A stretch of 53,560 bases of DNA from Acholeplasmatales bacterium (GCA_024698125.1 JAILRQ010000024.1:1-53560); one strand, 5' to 3'. Positions 10,158-20,045 are shown, counted from the stretch's first letter. Translations and numbers: made by a program. Notes: generated by a model not told the origin, from the letters alone.

Positions 10158-11378
10158 CTAGCTTCTATAATCTCCATTAATCTTTACATAATCATATGTT
10201 AAATCACAACCAAATGCTTGTGAATTATTGTTACCATCATTTAGATTACATCTAATTGTAATCTCATCCTCAAGAAGGATTTCCTTAGCCTTTTCCTCAC
10301 TAAATGGAATTCCAGCTCCATCCTTACATACAGGAAGAATTCCCTTCTTTGATTCAAACTCAACATCAACCTTTGTAATATCTACATTAGCCTGTGAGTA
10401 TCCGATTGCACAAAGTACTCTTCCCCAGTTTGCATCTGCACCAAACATTGCAGCCTTTAATAGAGAAGACATAACTACAGACTTAGCAACAATACGTGCA
10501 TCCTCCATAGTCTTAGCATTTAATACCTCTACTATAAGAAGCTTTGTAGCTCCCTCTCCATCCTTTGCAATTGCCTTACATAGCATTGTAGCTATTGCAA
10601 GTAATGCCTTGTAAAACTCATCATATTCCTTACCCTCACAAGTAATTTCCTTATTACCTGCAAGTCCATTAGCAAGGATTGTTACAGTATCATTAGTTGA
10701 TGTATCTCCATCAACTGATACCATGTTGAATGTATCAACAATAACATTAGATAAAGCCTTTTGTAGCATTGCGCTAGAAATAGCACAGTCAGTTGTAATA
10801 AAGCAAAGCATTGTTGCCATATTTGGCTTAATCATTCCAGAACCCTTGCAGATTCCTCCAATATGACACACCTTACCATCTACCTCAAACTCTAATGCAA
10901 TTTCCTTCTTCTTTGTATCTGTTGTACTAATTGCCTGCCAAGCAAGATCTGATGCACTAGCTTCATTTGAAAGACCAGCAACTAAATCCTTCATATGCTT
11001 TTGAACAGGAGTTATATCTAAAACCTGACCAATTACTCCAGTTGAACCGATTAATACGTTATCAACTGCAATACCAGTCTCCTTAGCTACTGCCTCACAC
11101 ATTGCCTCAGCCTTTTCGATACCATCAGCATTACATGTATTAGCATTTCCACTATTACATACGATAGCTTGAGCATGTCCATCTAGGCTATGCTTCTTAG
11201 TTACATGAATAGGAGCTCCCTTAACAAGGTTAGTTGTATAAACTGATGCAGTTGTACAAAGTGTTTCAGATACAATAAGTGCTAAATCCTTTCTTTCCTT
11301 TTGCTTTCTTAATCCAGAATGAATTCCATTGGCCTTAAATCCCTTTGCAGCAACTACTCCACCACTAATTTCCTTCAT
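10158..11378 (-). CDS. argJ: Glutamate N-acetyltransferase / ArgJ
   Basis: GNANTCNADG, ICKGSGMIKPNMATMLCFITTD (autoproteolytic MATML site), FGADANWGRVLCAIGYS. Confidence 0.93.
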   Translation of the reverse strand: MKEISGGVVAAKGFKANGIHSGLRKQKERKDLALIVSETLCTTASVYTTNLVKGAPIHVTKKHSLDGHAQAIVCNSGNANTCNADGIEKAEAMCEAVAKETGIAVDNVLIGSTGVIGQVLDITPVQKHMKDLVAGLSNEASASDLAWQAISTTDTKKKEIALEFEVDGKVCHIGGICKGSGMIKPNMATMLCFITTDCAISSAMLQKALSNVIVDTFNMVSVDGDTSTNDTVTILANGLAGNKEITCEGKEYDEFYKALLAIATMLCKAIAKDGEGATKLLIVEVLNAKTMEDARIVAKSVVMSSLLKAAMFGADANWGRVLCAIGYSQANVDITKVDVEFESKKGILPVCKDGAGIPFSEEKAKEILLEDEITIRCNLNDGNNNSQAFGCDLTYDYVKINGDYRS

Positions 11379-11388
11379 AATGTTCCTC

Positions 11389-12333
11389 CTACATTTCTAA
11401 TCCAGTCTTAGGATCTAATCCTAAAACGATATTCATTGATTCAATTGCAGCTCCACTTGCTCCCTTTCCTAGGTTATCAAGTGCACATGTGATATTAATT
11501 CTATCATCATTTCCTGCAAAATATATTTCCATATAATCCTTACCTGCTAAATGAGCTGCAGATAAGAATCCATCCTCTGTTCCCTTATCTGTAAGTGGCA
11601 TTACGCGAACAAAGTCTTGACCCTTATAATAATCCTCAAATAGGTCATGTATTTCCTTAACTGTGTACTTCTTAGTAAGTCTATTAGTATATAGAGGAAT
11701 AGTTACAAGCATTCCCTCTAGGAAGTCACATACATAAGGATTGAATAATGGCTTCTCCTTTAAACCTGCAATGACCTGCATTTCAGGTAGGTGCTTATGA
11801 GCCATACTCATAGCGTATAATCTTGGAGCATCGAACTCTTCACTACGATTCTTATCCTCGTACTGGGCAATACCCTTCTTACCAGCTCCACTATATCCTG
11901 ATATAGCGTTAGCTGCGAATGGATAATCAGCTCCAGCAATACCCATATGAACTAATGGATATGCAATAGACATAAATCCTGATGCATAGCATCCTGGATT
12001 TGCAATTCTTTTAGATCCCTTTAGCTTTTCAAGGAATGCCTTATCAAGCTCTGGGAATCCATATGCCCACATAGGATTTGTTCTATGTGCTGTTGAGGCA
12101 TCAATAATAACAGTATTAGGGTTTGTACAAAGCTTTACAGCCTCGATAGCAGCATCATCTGGTAGACATAAAAAGACTACATCGGCAGCGTTAATAAACT
12201 TCTTACGCTCCTCCTCATCATGTCTTTTCTCCTCAGAAATCTTTAATATTTCAATTTCTGGTCTTTTAGATAATCTTTCATTTATTCTAAGTCCTGTTGT
12301 ACCAGATTGTCCGTCAATATAAACCTTAAACAT
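11389..12333 (-). CDS. argC: N-acetyl-gamma-glutamyl-phosphate reductase, short type-2-like form
   Basis: VYIDGQSGTTGLRINERL, DASTAHRTNPMWAYGFPEL, ANPGCYASGF; 314 aa; between argH and argJ. Confidence 0.9.
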   Translation of the reverse strand: MFKVYIDGQSGTTGLRINERLSKRPEIEILKISEEKRHDEEERKKFINAADVVFLCLPDDAAIEAVKLCTNPNTVIIDASTAHRTNPMWAYGFPELDKAFLEKLKGSKRIANPGCYASGFMSIAYPLVHMGIAGADYPFAANAISGYSGAGKKGIAQYEDKNRSEEFDAPRLYAMSMAHKHLPEMQVIAGLKEKPLFNPYVCDFLEGMLVTIPLYTNRLTKKYTVKEIHDLFEDYYKGQDFVRVMPLTDKGTEDGFLSAAHLAGKDYMEIYFAGNDDRINITCALDNLGKGASGAAIESMNIVLGLDPKTGLEM

Positions 12334-12335
12334 CT

Positions 12336-13709
12336 CTATAATCCAAGCTCCTTCTTTAAATCAGCTATTTGCTTAGCTGTTGATTCAATTGATGATGCAC
12401 CCTGTGATGTTCTCTTAAATGTAGCATTTCTTAAATCAATTGCCTCATATAGATCATCCTCAAATAAATCACTAAGCTTCTTATACTCCTCTAGAGGTAG
12501 CTCCTCAAGAGTTGTATTTTTATCAATACATACTGCAACAAGAGTTCCTGAAATCTTGTATGCAGTTCTAAATGCCATTCCCTTCTTAACTAAATAATCA
12601 GCTAAGTCAGTTGCATTAATAAATCCCTTTGCTGCAGCCTTCTTCATATTGTCCTTATTTACAGACATTGTTTCAAGCATTGGTGCAAAAATCTTTAAGC
12701 AATCCTTAATAGTATCTACTGAATCAAAGATTGCTTGCTTATCCTCTTGCATATCCTTGTTATATGCAAGTGGGATACCCTTAAGCATTGTAAGTAGAGT
12801 TATAAGGTTTCCATATACTCTACCAGTCTTACCACGAACAAGCTCTGCAATATCAGGATTCTTCTTTTGTGGCATAATTGATGAACCAGTTGAATATGCG
12901 TCATCTAGGTCAATGAACTTAAACTCCCATGATGACCACATAATAATCTCTTCACTAAATCTTGATAGATGCATTTGCATAATTGCAATTGCTGATGCAA
13001 GCTCTACACAGAAATCTCTATCAGATACACCATCAAGTGTATTTGGAGTAACACTATCCATATGTAATAGGCTTGCTACCATTTCTCTATCAATATTATA
13101 TGTTGTACCAGCAAGAGCACATGATCCAAGTGGATTTCTGTTAAGTCTCTTATTAGTATCATCTAATCTTTCAATATCACGTGCTAGCATAGTTGCATAT
13201 GCTAGTAGATGATTTGCGAATGTGATAGGCTGTGCACGCTGTAGATGTGTATATCCTGGCATGATTGTTTCCTTATTCTTATCAGCAAGGTTTAAAATTA
13301 CATTTATAAGGTTTAGAGTTAAATCCTTAATGTTTTTAATCTCATCTCTTAAATATAATCTTATATCAAGTGCTACCTGATCATTACGAGATCTTGATGT
13401 ATGAAGTCTTTTTCCAACCTCACCAATACGCTTAGTAAGCTCAGCCTCAACAAACATGTGAATGTCTTCAGCATCATAATCAAATAATAGCTTACCACAC
13501 TTGATATCCTCAAGGATTTCTCCTAAGGTCTTACAAATTAGCTCTGAATCAGCCTTAGATATAATATTTTGATGTCCTAGCATTGTTGCATGAGCAATTG
13601 ATCCTAAGATGTCTTGCTCAAACATTCTGCTATCAAAGGAAATTGAAGAGTTAAAATCATTAACATCCTTACTTTCCTCTTTTTTAAATCTACCAGCCCA
13701 CATAGCCAT
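12336..13709 (-). CDS. argH: Argininosuccinate lyase
   Basis: MWAGRFKKEESKDVNDFNSSI, HTSRSRNDQVALDIRLYLRD, PGYTHLQRAQPITF, GSSIMPQKKNPDIAELVRGK. Confidence 0.95.
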   Translation of the reverse strand: MAMWAGRFKKEESKDVNDFNSSISFDSRMFEQDILGSIAHATMLGHQNIISKADSELICKTLGEILEDIKCGKLLFDYDAEDIHMFVEAELTKRIGEVGKRLHTSRSRNDQVALDIRLYLRDEIKNIKDLTLNLINVILNLADKNKETIMPGYTHLQRAQPITFANHLLAYATMLARDIERLDDTNKRLNRNPLGSCALAGTTYNIDREMVASLLHMDSVTPNTLDGVSDRDFCVELASAIAIMQMHLSRFSEEIIMWSSWEFKFIDLDDAYSTGSSIMPQKKNPDIAELVRGKTGRVYGNLITLLTMLKGIPLAYNKDMQEDKQAIFDSVDTIKDCLKIFAPMLETMSVNKDNMKKAAAKGFINATDLADYLVKKGMAFRTAYKISGTLVAVCIDKNTTLEELPLEEYKKLSDLFEDDLYEAIDLRNATFKRTSQGASSIESTAKQIADLKKELGL

Positions 13710-13727
13710 AATAAATCACCACTCTAA

Positions 13728-14954
13728 TTACTTATTTTTCTTGTTATTTAATAATGCTTGAACCTTAATTGGAAGTCCAAATAGGTTAATGAATCCAGCA
13801 GCATCTGCTTGATTATAAGCTCCCTCATCATCACCAAATGATGCAATCTCCTCATTCCATAATGAGTTAGGTGAAGTTAGAGATGCAGGAATAATATTTC
13901 CCTTATAAAGCTTTAGCTTAACGTCTCCTGTAACAACCTCTTGTGTTTGATCAACGAATGCAGATAAAGCCTCTCTTAATTGTGTATACCAAAGTCCATC
14001 GTATACAAGCTCTGAGAACTTATCAGCAACAGTTCTCTTGAAATGCATTGTTTGCTTATCAAGTGTAATAGACTCTAGAAGCTCATGTGCCTCATAAAGA
14101 ATAGTTCCACCTGGAGTCTCATAAACTCCACGAGACTTCATTCCAACAAGTCTATTCTCAACGATGTCGATAATTCCAACACCATTTCTTCCACCAATCT
14201 TATTTAACTCCCAAACAAGATCAACTGCGTTCATCTTCTTACCATTAACCTGAGTAGGAACTCCCTTCTCAAAGTGAATAGTTACATACTCAGCCTTGTC
14301 TGGTGCTTGCTCTGGAGATACTCCCATCTCTAGAATCTTATCATACTTAGGCTCATTTGCTGGATCCTCAAGATCTAGACCCTCATGAGATAAGTGCCAA
14401 AGGTTCTTATCCTTTGAATAGTTAGTCTCTCTTGAAATCTTAAGAGGTACATTATGAGCCTCTGCATAATCGATTTCCTCATCACGAGACTTAATATCCC
14501 ACTCACGCCATGGTGCAATGATTGGCATATTAGGAGCTACTGCCTTAATAGCAAGCTCGAAACGTACTTGGTCATTACCCTTTCCAGTACATCCATGAAC
14601 GATGGCGTCTGCCTTCTCCTTTAATGCAATCTCAGCAATACGCTTTGCAATAATAGGACGTGCAAATGATGTTCCTAATAAATACTTTCCTTCATACTTA
14701 GCTCCAGCCTTTAATGTTGGGAAAATATAGTCCTCAACGAACTCCTTATTTAAATCCTCTACATAAAGCTTAGATGCTCCTGTCTTAAGTGCCTTTGCCT
14801 CAAGACCATCAAGCTCATCAGCTTGACCTACATTACCAGAAACTGCAATAACCTCACAGTTATTATAATTCTCCTTTAACCAAGGAATGATAATTGAAGT
14901 ATCAAGTCCTCCTGAATAAGCTAATACAACCTTCTTAATATTCTTCTTGTCCAT
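13728..14954 (-). CDS. argG: Argininosuccinate synthase
   Basis: [68 protein letters not shown]. Confidence 0.95.
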   Translation of the reverse strand: MDKKNIKKVVLAYSGGLDTSIIIPWLKENYNNCEVIAVSGNVGQADELDGLEAKALKTGASKLYVEDLNKEFVEDYIFPTLKAGAKYEGKYLLGTSFARPIIAKRIAEIALKEKADAIVHGCTGKGNDQVRFELAIKAVAPNMPIIAPWREWDIKSRDEEIDYAEAHNVPLKISRETNYSKDKNLWHLSHEGLDLEDPANEPKYDKILEMGVSPEQAPDKAEYVTIHFEKGVPTQVNGKKMNAVDLVWELNKIGGRNGVGIIDIVENRLVGMKSRGVYETPGGTILYEAHELLESITLDKQTMHFKRTVADKFSELVYDGLWYTQLREALSAFVDQTQEVVTGDVKLKLYKGNIIPASLTSPNSLWNEEIASFGDDEGAYNQADAAGFINLFGLPIKVQALLNNKKNK

Positions 14955-14989
14955 TTTAAAAATCTCCTTTTCTATTATTTTACCATAAT

Positions 14990-15240
14990 GTACAAAAAAA
15001 GTCCCTTTCTTTTATAAGAAAGAGACGCAAAATTTCGCGCGGTACCACTCTAATTGCCTAGTATAAGCTAGACCACCTCAAAATCCTTAACGCAGACCAT
15101 ACGTCCTATCATACTAAAACCTTCTGATAAGCATCTAGTAGACGCGTTCATTACTCACTAATACTAGCCTTTCACCAATCGCTAGTTCGCTTCTTCATTA
15201 AGTATAATAATTACTAATTCTACTTACGACTATTTTAAGC
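14990..15240 (-). promoter_or_regulatory. T-box leader of the arginine operon
   Basis: Minus strand contains AGAGTGGTACCGCGCGAAATTTTGCGTCTC (T-box sequence), stem I GGTGAAAG element, and a terminator GTCTCTTTCTTATAAAAGAAAGGGAC-TTTTTTT. Candidate specifier CGC in TGAACGCGTC. Confidence 0.92.
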
Positions 15241-15242
15241 TT

Positions 15243-15324
15243 AGAAAAATAAAAGAGACTAACTCAAGTAAATTAGTCTCCTTTATTTTTGAAGAGACTA
15301 ATAATTATGAATTAATCTCTTCAT
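15243..15324 (-). promoter_or_regulatory. Attenuator-like tandem hairpins upstream of the arg T-box
   Basis: Minus strand GAAGAGATTAAT-TCATAATT-ATTAGTCTCTTC, then GGAGACTAA-TTTACTTGAG-TTAGTCTC-TTTTATTTTT. ATTAGTCTC of hairpin 1 can also pair with GAGACTAAT of hairpin 2. Confidence 0.6.
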
Positions 15325-15495
15325 AATTATACTCAAGTTTATTTGTTATTCTAAACTATCTTTGCAATATAGTCATCGTAAATCGGAGGCATTACCCCTA
15401 ACTTAGGATGACAATAATTATTATAATCTAATATTTTTAAAGTGTCAACAACAAATTACAAAAAGTATGATATAATGGGTGCAGGTGATTTTAAT

Positions 15496-16374
15496 ATGAA
15501 GGATTATGTATGTAAAGCTTTAGCTTATAATAAGATGGTAAGAATATATGCAGCATCTTCTACTAACCTAGTTGAAACTGCAAGAAAGACATTTGGTCTA
15601 TGGCCAACATCTTGTGCAGCCCTTGGTAGATGTCTTACTGCTGCAGCTATTATTTCAACAAACTATAAATCAGATGAAAACCTTACTGTAAGATTTGATG
15701 GTGATGGTCCTCTAGGTTTAATGGTTGTTGAGGCCTCAAATGGGCATGTAAGAGGATTTGTATCAAATGCTGGTGTATTTATGCAATATAATAACGGACA
15801 CCTTGCAGTAGGTAAGGCTGTAGGAAATGGTACTATGACAGTAGTTAAGGATTTAAACCTTAAGGAGCCATTTGTTACTACATTAAATATTCAAACAGGT
15901 GAAATTGCAGAGGATTTCACATATTACTTTGCATCATCAGAGCAAACTCCATCATCAGTAGGTCTTGGAGTACTTGTAGAAACTGATAATTCATGTAAGG
16001 CTGCTGGAGGATTTATTCTTCAGCTTATGCCAGGATGCGATGATGAAACTATCACAAGAATTGAAAATGTACTTAAAAATATCAAGCCAGTATCTGAAAT
16101 GATTGATAATGGTATGACTCCTGAGGATATCATTAAGGAGCTTAGTGGTGGAGAGGATTACGAAATCCTTGAAACACAGGATATCTTCTACACTTGTCCT
16201 TGTACAAAGGATCAATACTATAGAGGTATTAAGTCTTTGGGTAAAAAGGAGATTCAATCAATTATTGATGAGCTAGGACAGGCTGAGGTTACTTGCAACT
16301 TCTGCCGTAAAACCTATGTTTTCAATAAGGATGAGCTAAATCAAATGATTACAGAAATTGATAATCATGAATAA
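15496..16374 (+). CDS. hslO: Hsp33 redox-regulated chaperone
   Basis: RFDGDGPLGLMVVEA, GHVRGFVSN, C-terminal CPC...CNFC cysteines. ATG at 15496 preceded by GCAGGTGA; TATAAT at about 15472. The listed 15442 start is probably too long. Confidence 0.92.
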   Translation: MKDYVCKALAYNKMVRIYAASSTNLVETARKTFGLWPTSCAALGRCLTAAAIISTNYKSDENLTVRFDGDGPLGLMVVEASNGHVRGFVSNAGVFMQYNNGHLAVGKAVGNGTMTVVKDLNLKEPFVTTLNIQTGEIAEDFTYYFASSEQTPSSVGLGVLVETDNSCKAAGGFILQLMPGCDDETITRIENVLKNIKPVSEMIDNGMTPEDIIKELSGGEDYEILETQDIFYTCPCTKDQYYRGIKSLGKKEIQSIIDELGQAEVTCNFCRKTYVFNKDELNQMITEIDNHE

Positions 16375-16377
16375 TAT

Positions 16378-16412
16378 TAAAAAAGACATTCGCTAAAAGC
16401 GAATGTTTTTTA
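16378..16412. terminator. Bidirectional terminator between convergent hslO and ABC permease gene
   Basis: AAAAAAGACATTCGCTAAAAGCGAATGTTTTTT: hairpin flanked by A and T runs. Confidence 0.8.
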
Positions 16413-17972
16413 TTCATTATTCTTTAATACATCTGAAAGTCTGCTTCTTCTAATCTTAATCGTATTAACAAATGCTAATAGTAGACTTAACAATAAAACT
16501 ATAAAGGATATTATAATAAATGATAAAAAGTAATACCCATAATTCAGGCTATAAGAAATACCTGATGTGATCTTTTCTCTTAGGTATGAATTTGTATTAT
16601 ATGATATTATAATTGAAATTATTGCTGAAACGACTCCTGAAATAATAATACTTATTCCTGATATTACAAGTGAATAAATCAAATAAATTATGCTTATATC
16701 CTTTTTATTTGCTCCACTTGCCATCATTGATGCTAGATACTGCTTATTAGTTTTTATATCTAAAGCCATTAAGACATATAAATTTACCACAGCCGCAATC
16801 ATAACTATACACCCAACAAATATAAGTCCAAAAATCAAGCACCTAATAAAAGGATAATATTCAATATATGCCTCTAGTATTCCATTCATAGATATTGCAT
16901 TATTATATTCGAGCTGTTCTTCTGTGAGTAAGCTATTTACATACTTATAAAACCTATATGCCGTGCTTAATTCATCAAATGAAAGACGTTGTGTTATAAC
17001 AGGATTCAATTCATTATAAAGTGTTGTATATCCAGGCGCTATAAAAACCATATTCTTTGACATCGCATCATCTACAACATCATAAAGATCAGTATTATAA
17101 GTAATACTATATTCATCCCACCCTAAATCTTCAAATGTAGTATAATTTGTAGAACTATAATAGCTTTCTTTTTTCAGCCAAATTGGAGATTGAGTAAATT
17201 GTAAAGGAAGATTAGAAATATTAGAATTGTAGACTCCTACAATTTTATATTCATTAAATACATTATACTTTTCTCCATAATATGATGCTTCAAACGTTCT
17301 TGAATAATTATTATTCAAGATGCAGTTTCCTAAATACTGCTCCATAGATAGGCTTTTTCCTATAGCTTCATCATAGGATATACCAAATGAATCCAATAAT
17401 TCTGATGAAACCATAACTTCATTCATAGCATCACTAAAGCCATTACCTAATATTGCAAAGCCAAAATTACTTTTTAAATATTCTTCTTCAATTTCAGATA
17501 AAAAGCTATTTGTATCCATCATATCAAAGAAAAGCATACTATAACTATAACTATTCAAATATGAATCATTATACTCTAAAGCCAATCCATCCATATAAAA
17601 TATAGGGCGCTTTATAATTGGATTGCTAGCACTAAAAACATAATTATTTTCACAAGAAACAATATGATAAGAGGCATTTATACTATAATCGTACTTATCA
17701 TTGATATCCTCATAATAAGCATTATCAATATATGTAGAGTAATCAACGCCATTTCTAACCATAAAATCATCGCCATAAGTCACTTCATAAGCAAGGCTAC
17801 TCTTATTCTTCTTTATATCTCCCACTATACCCATATAAAAGGCAAACAATATAAAAATGGCAATATACAAGACACTTAAAGCTATTGACATAGCTAATAC
17901 AATTTTTCTTACATGACCTTTATTATTTTTAACTAGTAATTTAGAAATATACGCTCTTTCAACATTCTTCAT
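16410..17972 (-). CDS. FtsX-like ABC transporter permease (locus 1, long subunit)
   Basis: TM near N-terminus, large extracytoplasmic domain, three C-terminal TMs. Paralogous to 20134..21750 (DI.KNK.S...EV.YGD; KVFIAPGY.TL..). 520 aa. Confidence 0.75.
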   Translation of the reverse strand: MKNVERAYISKLLVKNNKGHVRKIVLAMSIALSVLYIAIFILFAFYMGIVGDIKKNKSSLAYEVTYGDDFMVRNGVDYSTYIDNAYYEDINDKYDYSINASYHIVSCENNYVFSASNPIIKRPIFYMDGLALEYNDSYLNSYSYSMLFFDMMDTNSFLSEIEEEYLKSNFGFAILGNGFSDAMNEVMVSSELLDSFGISYDEAIGKSLSMEQYLGNCILNNNYSRTFEASYYGEKYNVFNEYKIVGVYNSNISNLPLQFTQSPIWLKKESYYSSTNYTTFEDLGWDEYSITYNTDLYDVVDDAMSKNMVFIAPGYTTLYNELNPVITQRLSFDELSTAYRFYKYVNSLLTEEQLEYNNAISMNGILEAYIEYYPFIRCLIFGLIFVGCIVMIAAVVNLYVLMALDIKTNKQYLASMMASGANKKDISIIYLIYSLVISGISIIISGVVSAIISIIISYNTNSYLREKITSGISYSLNYGYYFLSFIIISFIVLLLSLLLAFVNTIKIRRSRLSDVLKNNE

Positions 17973-19132
17973 TATAAAACCTCCTTTACCAATAAGGATG
18001 GTTCTATATCATAAATCATCTTTATTCTCTTTGCTGATGATAAGAATATAACTGCTATCATAATCAAAAATACCACAAAAGGAATAAACCATGTTATATT
18101 TGAAGAGTATTTTATCTCTTCTAGATAAGCATTTAAATGATTACCAATTATATAAGAGGTAAAATCATTTGATACATTTGAATAAAGAGAAATAAAAGCA
18201 ATTGACAAGAAAAATCCAAATACAGTTGATAATAAAACAATTAGAAAAATATCAGAAAAGGCTACCTTTCTTAAATCGTTTTTTGATGCACCATCTACTC
18301 TTAGTATGACATATAAGCTTTTATTTGAATCGATATCTAAAAATATTACATTAGTTATAACAGATAATGTTGATAATAAAACTAATAATGCCCCAATGCA
18401 AAAGATTAAAACCAATACTTTTGCCTTTGATTTATCAGTTTTAAAATTAGACATAAAATTAGATTCGAAATCTATATTTTTAATATCTAATAGATTATCA
18501 TAAAACTTCTCTAGTGAATATAAATCTTTTTTATCTAAATCTTCATCAGGATTTCCAACAATCAATAGTTTTGAAAGCAACGAAATTTCTAAAATATAAT
18601 CTATAGAAGCTACTGGCTTTTCTATTTCTTCTGAAAATCCAACAACTTCAAATTGATTATTATACTTCTCATAATTATAACCTGCTATAGTGGCTTCATA
18701 AATGTCACCAACATTATAATCACTTGAATCATCCATAGGTAAAATAATATCATTTTGTTTTTTTATTTTTTCTAAAAATTTCAGAGAGTCAAATGATAAT
18801 TCAAGATTATAAAAATCTATATTATTAGTCGGAGCACACATATATGAAATATAAGTATTATCGCTATAATTTTTAATTTGATTTATTTGATATTCTCCGA
18901 TTCCAGAACTAGATGCTGATATATAAAATGAATAACCATTTTCCCTATAAGCTTTTGTATAATTGAATGTAACATCATTATATGTATTTAATCCAACAAA
19001 TAGAATTATCATTATTGACATACTCAAAAAGCCTACAGTTAAAAAACTAATTAGGCTAGATAATCTTCTTTGTTTAATGTTTAGAAACGCATACCTTATG
19101 GCATCAATTATTCTCATTTGAAATAACGCCAT
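17972..19132 (-). CDS. FtsX-like ABC transporter permease (locus 1, short subunit)
   Basis: MALFQMRIIDAIRYAF..., 386 aa, same length and N-terminus as 21747..22907 (MALFHMRIIDAIRYGL). Confidence 0.75.
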   Translation of the reverse strand: MALFQMRIIDAIRYAFLNIKQRRLSSLISFLTVGFLSMSIMIILFVGLNTYNDVTFNYTKAYRENGYSFYISASSSGIGEYQINQIKNYSDNTYISYMCAPTNNIDFYNLELSFDSLKFLEKIKKQNDIILPMDDSSDYNVGDIYEATIAGYNYEKYNNQFEVVGFSEEIEKPVASIDYILEISLLSKLLIVGNPDEDLDKKDLYSLEKFYDNLLDIKNIDFESNFMSNFKTDKSKAKVLVLIFCIGALLVLLSTLSVITNVIFLDIDSNKSLYVILRVDGASKNDLRKVAFSDIFLIVLLSTVFGFFLSIAFISLYSNVSNDFTSYIIGNHLNAYLEEIKYSSNITWFIPFVVFLIMIAVIFLSSAKRIKMIYDIEPSLLVKEVL

Positions 19133-19420
19133 CCTTTAATAATATTATTTTGTCTGAATATTTTTTTGCATCATCAATATTATGAGTTATTAAAACCACT
19201 GTTTTTCCTAATGTAGTTAGCTTTTTTAATTCATTTAAAACAATTTCTCCATTTTTAGTATCAAGATTTCCAGTAGGCTCATCTGCTAATATGATTTTAG
19301 CATCAGTTATTGTAAAAACTCCATTTAAATTCTCAACTCTTTCATCAGAATAAACTTTCATATTTTCTCCACTTAACTTAATTCTACCATATTTATTTTT
19401 TAATTTCATTATTCCATAAT
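19104..19420 (-). pseudogene. Truncated ABC ATP-binding protein remnant
   Basis: Only DAKIILADEPTGNLDTKNGEIVLNELKKLTTLGKTVVLITHNIDDAKKYSDKIILLKDGVIS (Walker B, D-loop, H-loop) is recognisable. No Walker A, Q-loop or intact LSGGQ. The listed ORF start at 19457 is TTG. Confidence 0.8.
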
Positions 19421-19422
19421 AA

Positions 19423-19468
19423 AACCCCATAAGTCTTTCCAATTTTACTTGGTCCAACTTATGGGGTT
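19423..19468 (-). terminator. Inverted repeat, likely rubrerythrin terminator
   Basis: AACCCCATAAGT...ACTTATGGGGTT 12-bp arms followed on the minus strand by TTTTATT, just after the rubrerythrin stop. Confidence 0.55.
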
Positions 19469-19499
19469 CACTTTAAAAATGCTTGGTGTTTAAAATATC

Positions 19500-20045
19500 C
19501 TAGTAGTTCTCCTTATGAACTTCAAAGTAAGCTTGTGGATGCTTACATACTGGGCAAACTAATGGAGCTTGTGTTCCAATTACGATATGTCCGCAGTTAC
19601 GGCACTCCCAAACTGTTACACCACTCTTCTCGAATGCTGTCTTTTCCTTAACATTCTTAAGTAATGCTCTAAATCTCTCTTCATGAGTCTTCTCGATAGC
19701 AGCAACTCCTCTGAATTGCTCTGCTAAATCCTTAAATCCTTCCTCATCAGCTACACGTGCGAACTCATCGTACATATCTGTCCACTCATAGTTCTCACCA
19801 TCAGCTGCATCCTCAAGACACTCCTCTAATGTTCCGATTCCATTTAAAGCCTTAAACCAAAGCTTTGCATGCTCCTTCTCATTATCTGCTGTCTTTAAGA
19901 ATAGCTCAGAGATTTGCTCGTATCCATTCTTCTTAGCTACACTTGCAAAATAAGTGTACTTATTTCTTGCTTGTGACTCACCTGCAAATGCTGCCTGTAA
20001 GTTCTTCTCAGTCTTTGTTCCTTGATATTTATTTGTTTTTGCCAT
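19500..20045 (-). CDS. Rubrerythrin
   Basis: [38 protein letters not shown]-terminal rubredoxin-like CRNCG...[11 protein letters not shown]. Start MAKTNKYQG with GGAGGA upstream. Confidence 0.93.
   Translation of the reverse strand: MAKTNKYQGTKTEKNLQAAFAGESQARNKYTYFASVAKKNGYEQISELFLKTADNEKEHAKLWFKALNGIGTLEECLEDAADGENYEWTDMYDEFARVADEEGFKDLAEQFRGVAAIEKTHEERFRALLKNVKEKTAFEKSGVTVWECRNCGHIVIGTQAPLVCPVCKHPQAYFEVHKENY

Noticed and set aside
7205-13212. Numerous plus-strand ORFs opposite argF-argH (e.g. 12649..13212)
   Set aside because: Antisense shadows of conserved arg genes, a consequence of AT-rich codon usage; no independent evidence of coding.
15991-16257. Minus-strand ORF within hslO
   Set aside because: Antisense to conserved Hsp33 coding sequence; no motif.
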